Assembly (NCBI GenBank): GCA_002401495.1
Contig: NVTG01000088.1
Coordinates: forward strand, 1-5,868
DNA: 5,868 bases
Source of the DNA: Candidatus Kaiserbacteria bacterium
GTDB taxonomy: Bacteria; Patescibacteria; Paceibacteria; UBA9973; UBA2100
Direction: 5' to 3'
The position numbers and the translations under genes are program-made. The notes under the pieces were generated by a model. That model saw only the letters and a program-made list of their open reading frames with translations. It was not told where the DNA came from and made no database searches. Shown here piece after piece: positions 5,805 to 5,868 of this stretch (position 1 is the first letter of the stretch; each line of letters starts with the position of its first letter).

Positions 5805-5868
5805 GACTAAATTACCTCAAACAGGAAAAAATACAAGACAACACCAAAAACCCAACCCAAAAAATATA

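Larger units (their letters stand above)
5702..5868 (-). promoter_or_regulatory. 5' flank of the TTLL gene
   Basis: This 167-nt AT-rich stretch must contain the promoter and leader of the minus-strand gene if no exon lies beyond the window. AT-rich TATA-like words are frequent, so none can be singled out. There is no CCAAT/ATTGG cluster like that upstream of the PWWP gene. The right edge carries C-runs (ACCCAACCC) but no G4T4, so a telomere is not visible. Confidence 0.4.

Noticed and set aside
5839..5868. C-rich right end (AAAAACCCAACCCAAAAAA) as a degenerate telomere
   Set aside because: A right-end telomere on this strand should read G4T4. These runs are in the opposite sense and are not exact repeats.
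1..5868. tRNA, rRNA, CRISPR array or bacterial promoter/terminator features
   Set aside because: No cloverleaf, rRNA core sequence or regularly spaced direct repeats were recognised, and the spliced genes with the ciliate code show this is eukaryotic DNA.

Overview
This window looks like part of a macronuclear chromosome from a hypotrich/spirotrich ciliate of the Oxytricha/Stylonychia type. Three things point there. First, in-frame TAA and TAG codons occur throughout clearly homologous coding sequence and fit glutamine, while TGA is the only stop; one such TAG lies inside the ribosomal protein L34 homologue and one TAA lies in the ATP-binding loop of a tubulin ligase-like enzyme. Second, the introns are very small (25 to 69 nt, GT..AG). 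Third, the left edge starts with A4C4, the unit of the C4A4 telomere, oriented as expected for a left chromosome end, only about 80 nt before the first gene. The right edge shows no G4T4, so that end is either trimmed of telomere or cut. Read with the standard code, the window would wrongly appear as scattered fragments.

Layout, left to right: (1) a telomere remnant and short leader; (2) RPL34 (eL34) on the plus strand, 91-533, three exons, 127 aa; (3) a gene-poor stretch 534-1357 with an AT-rich, pyrimidine-rich 3' flank and then a GC-richer island (about 1061-1291) bounded by small inverted repeats and holding four ATTGG (reverse CCAAT) pentamers; (4) a plus-strand chromatin/transcription-factor-like gene, 1358-3428, four exons, 636 aa, with an N-terminal PWWP domain and a TFIIS-N/LW-type (TND) domain; (5) only 35 nt of spacer; (6) a convergent minus-strand gene, 5701-3464, intronless, 745 aa; (7) a 167-nt AT-rich 5' flank for that gene.

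The most interesting item is the last gene. It joins an N-terminal NlpC/P60-like cysteine hydrolase domain, through an Asp/Glu-rich linker, to a complete tubulin-tyrosine-ligase-like (TTLL) ATP-grasp domain. A domain family known for cutting gamma-glutamyl amide bonds fused to a family that makes Glu/Gly/Tyr amide bonds suggests a writer-plus-eraser enzyme, analogous in architecture to bifunctional glutathionylspermidine synthetase/amidase. Its glutamine codon use changes at the domain junction (1 of 18 TAA/TAG before residue 336, 13 of 26 after), as if the two halves had different histories.

The three genes have no obvious shared pathway: translation, chromatin/transcription elongation, and probably cytoskeleton modification. 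Their proximity most likely reflects multi-gene nanochromosome packing rather than an operon.
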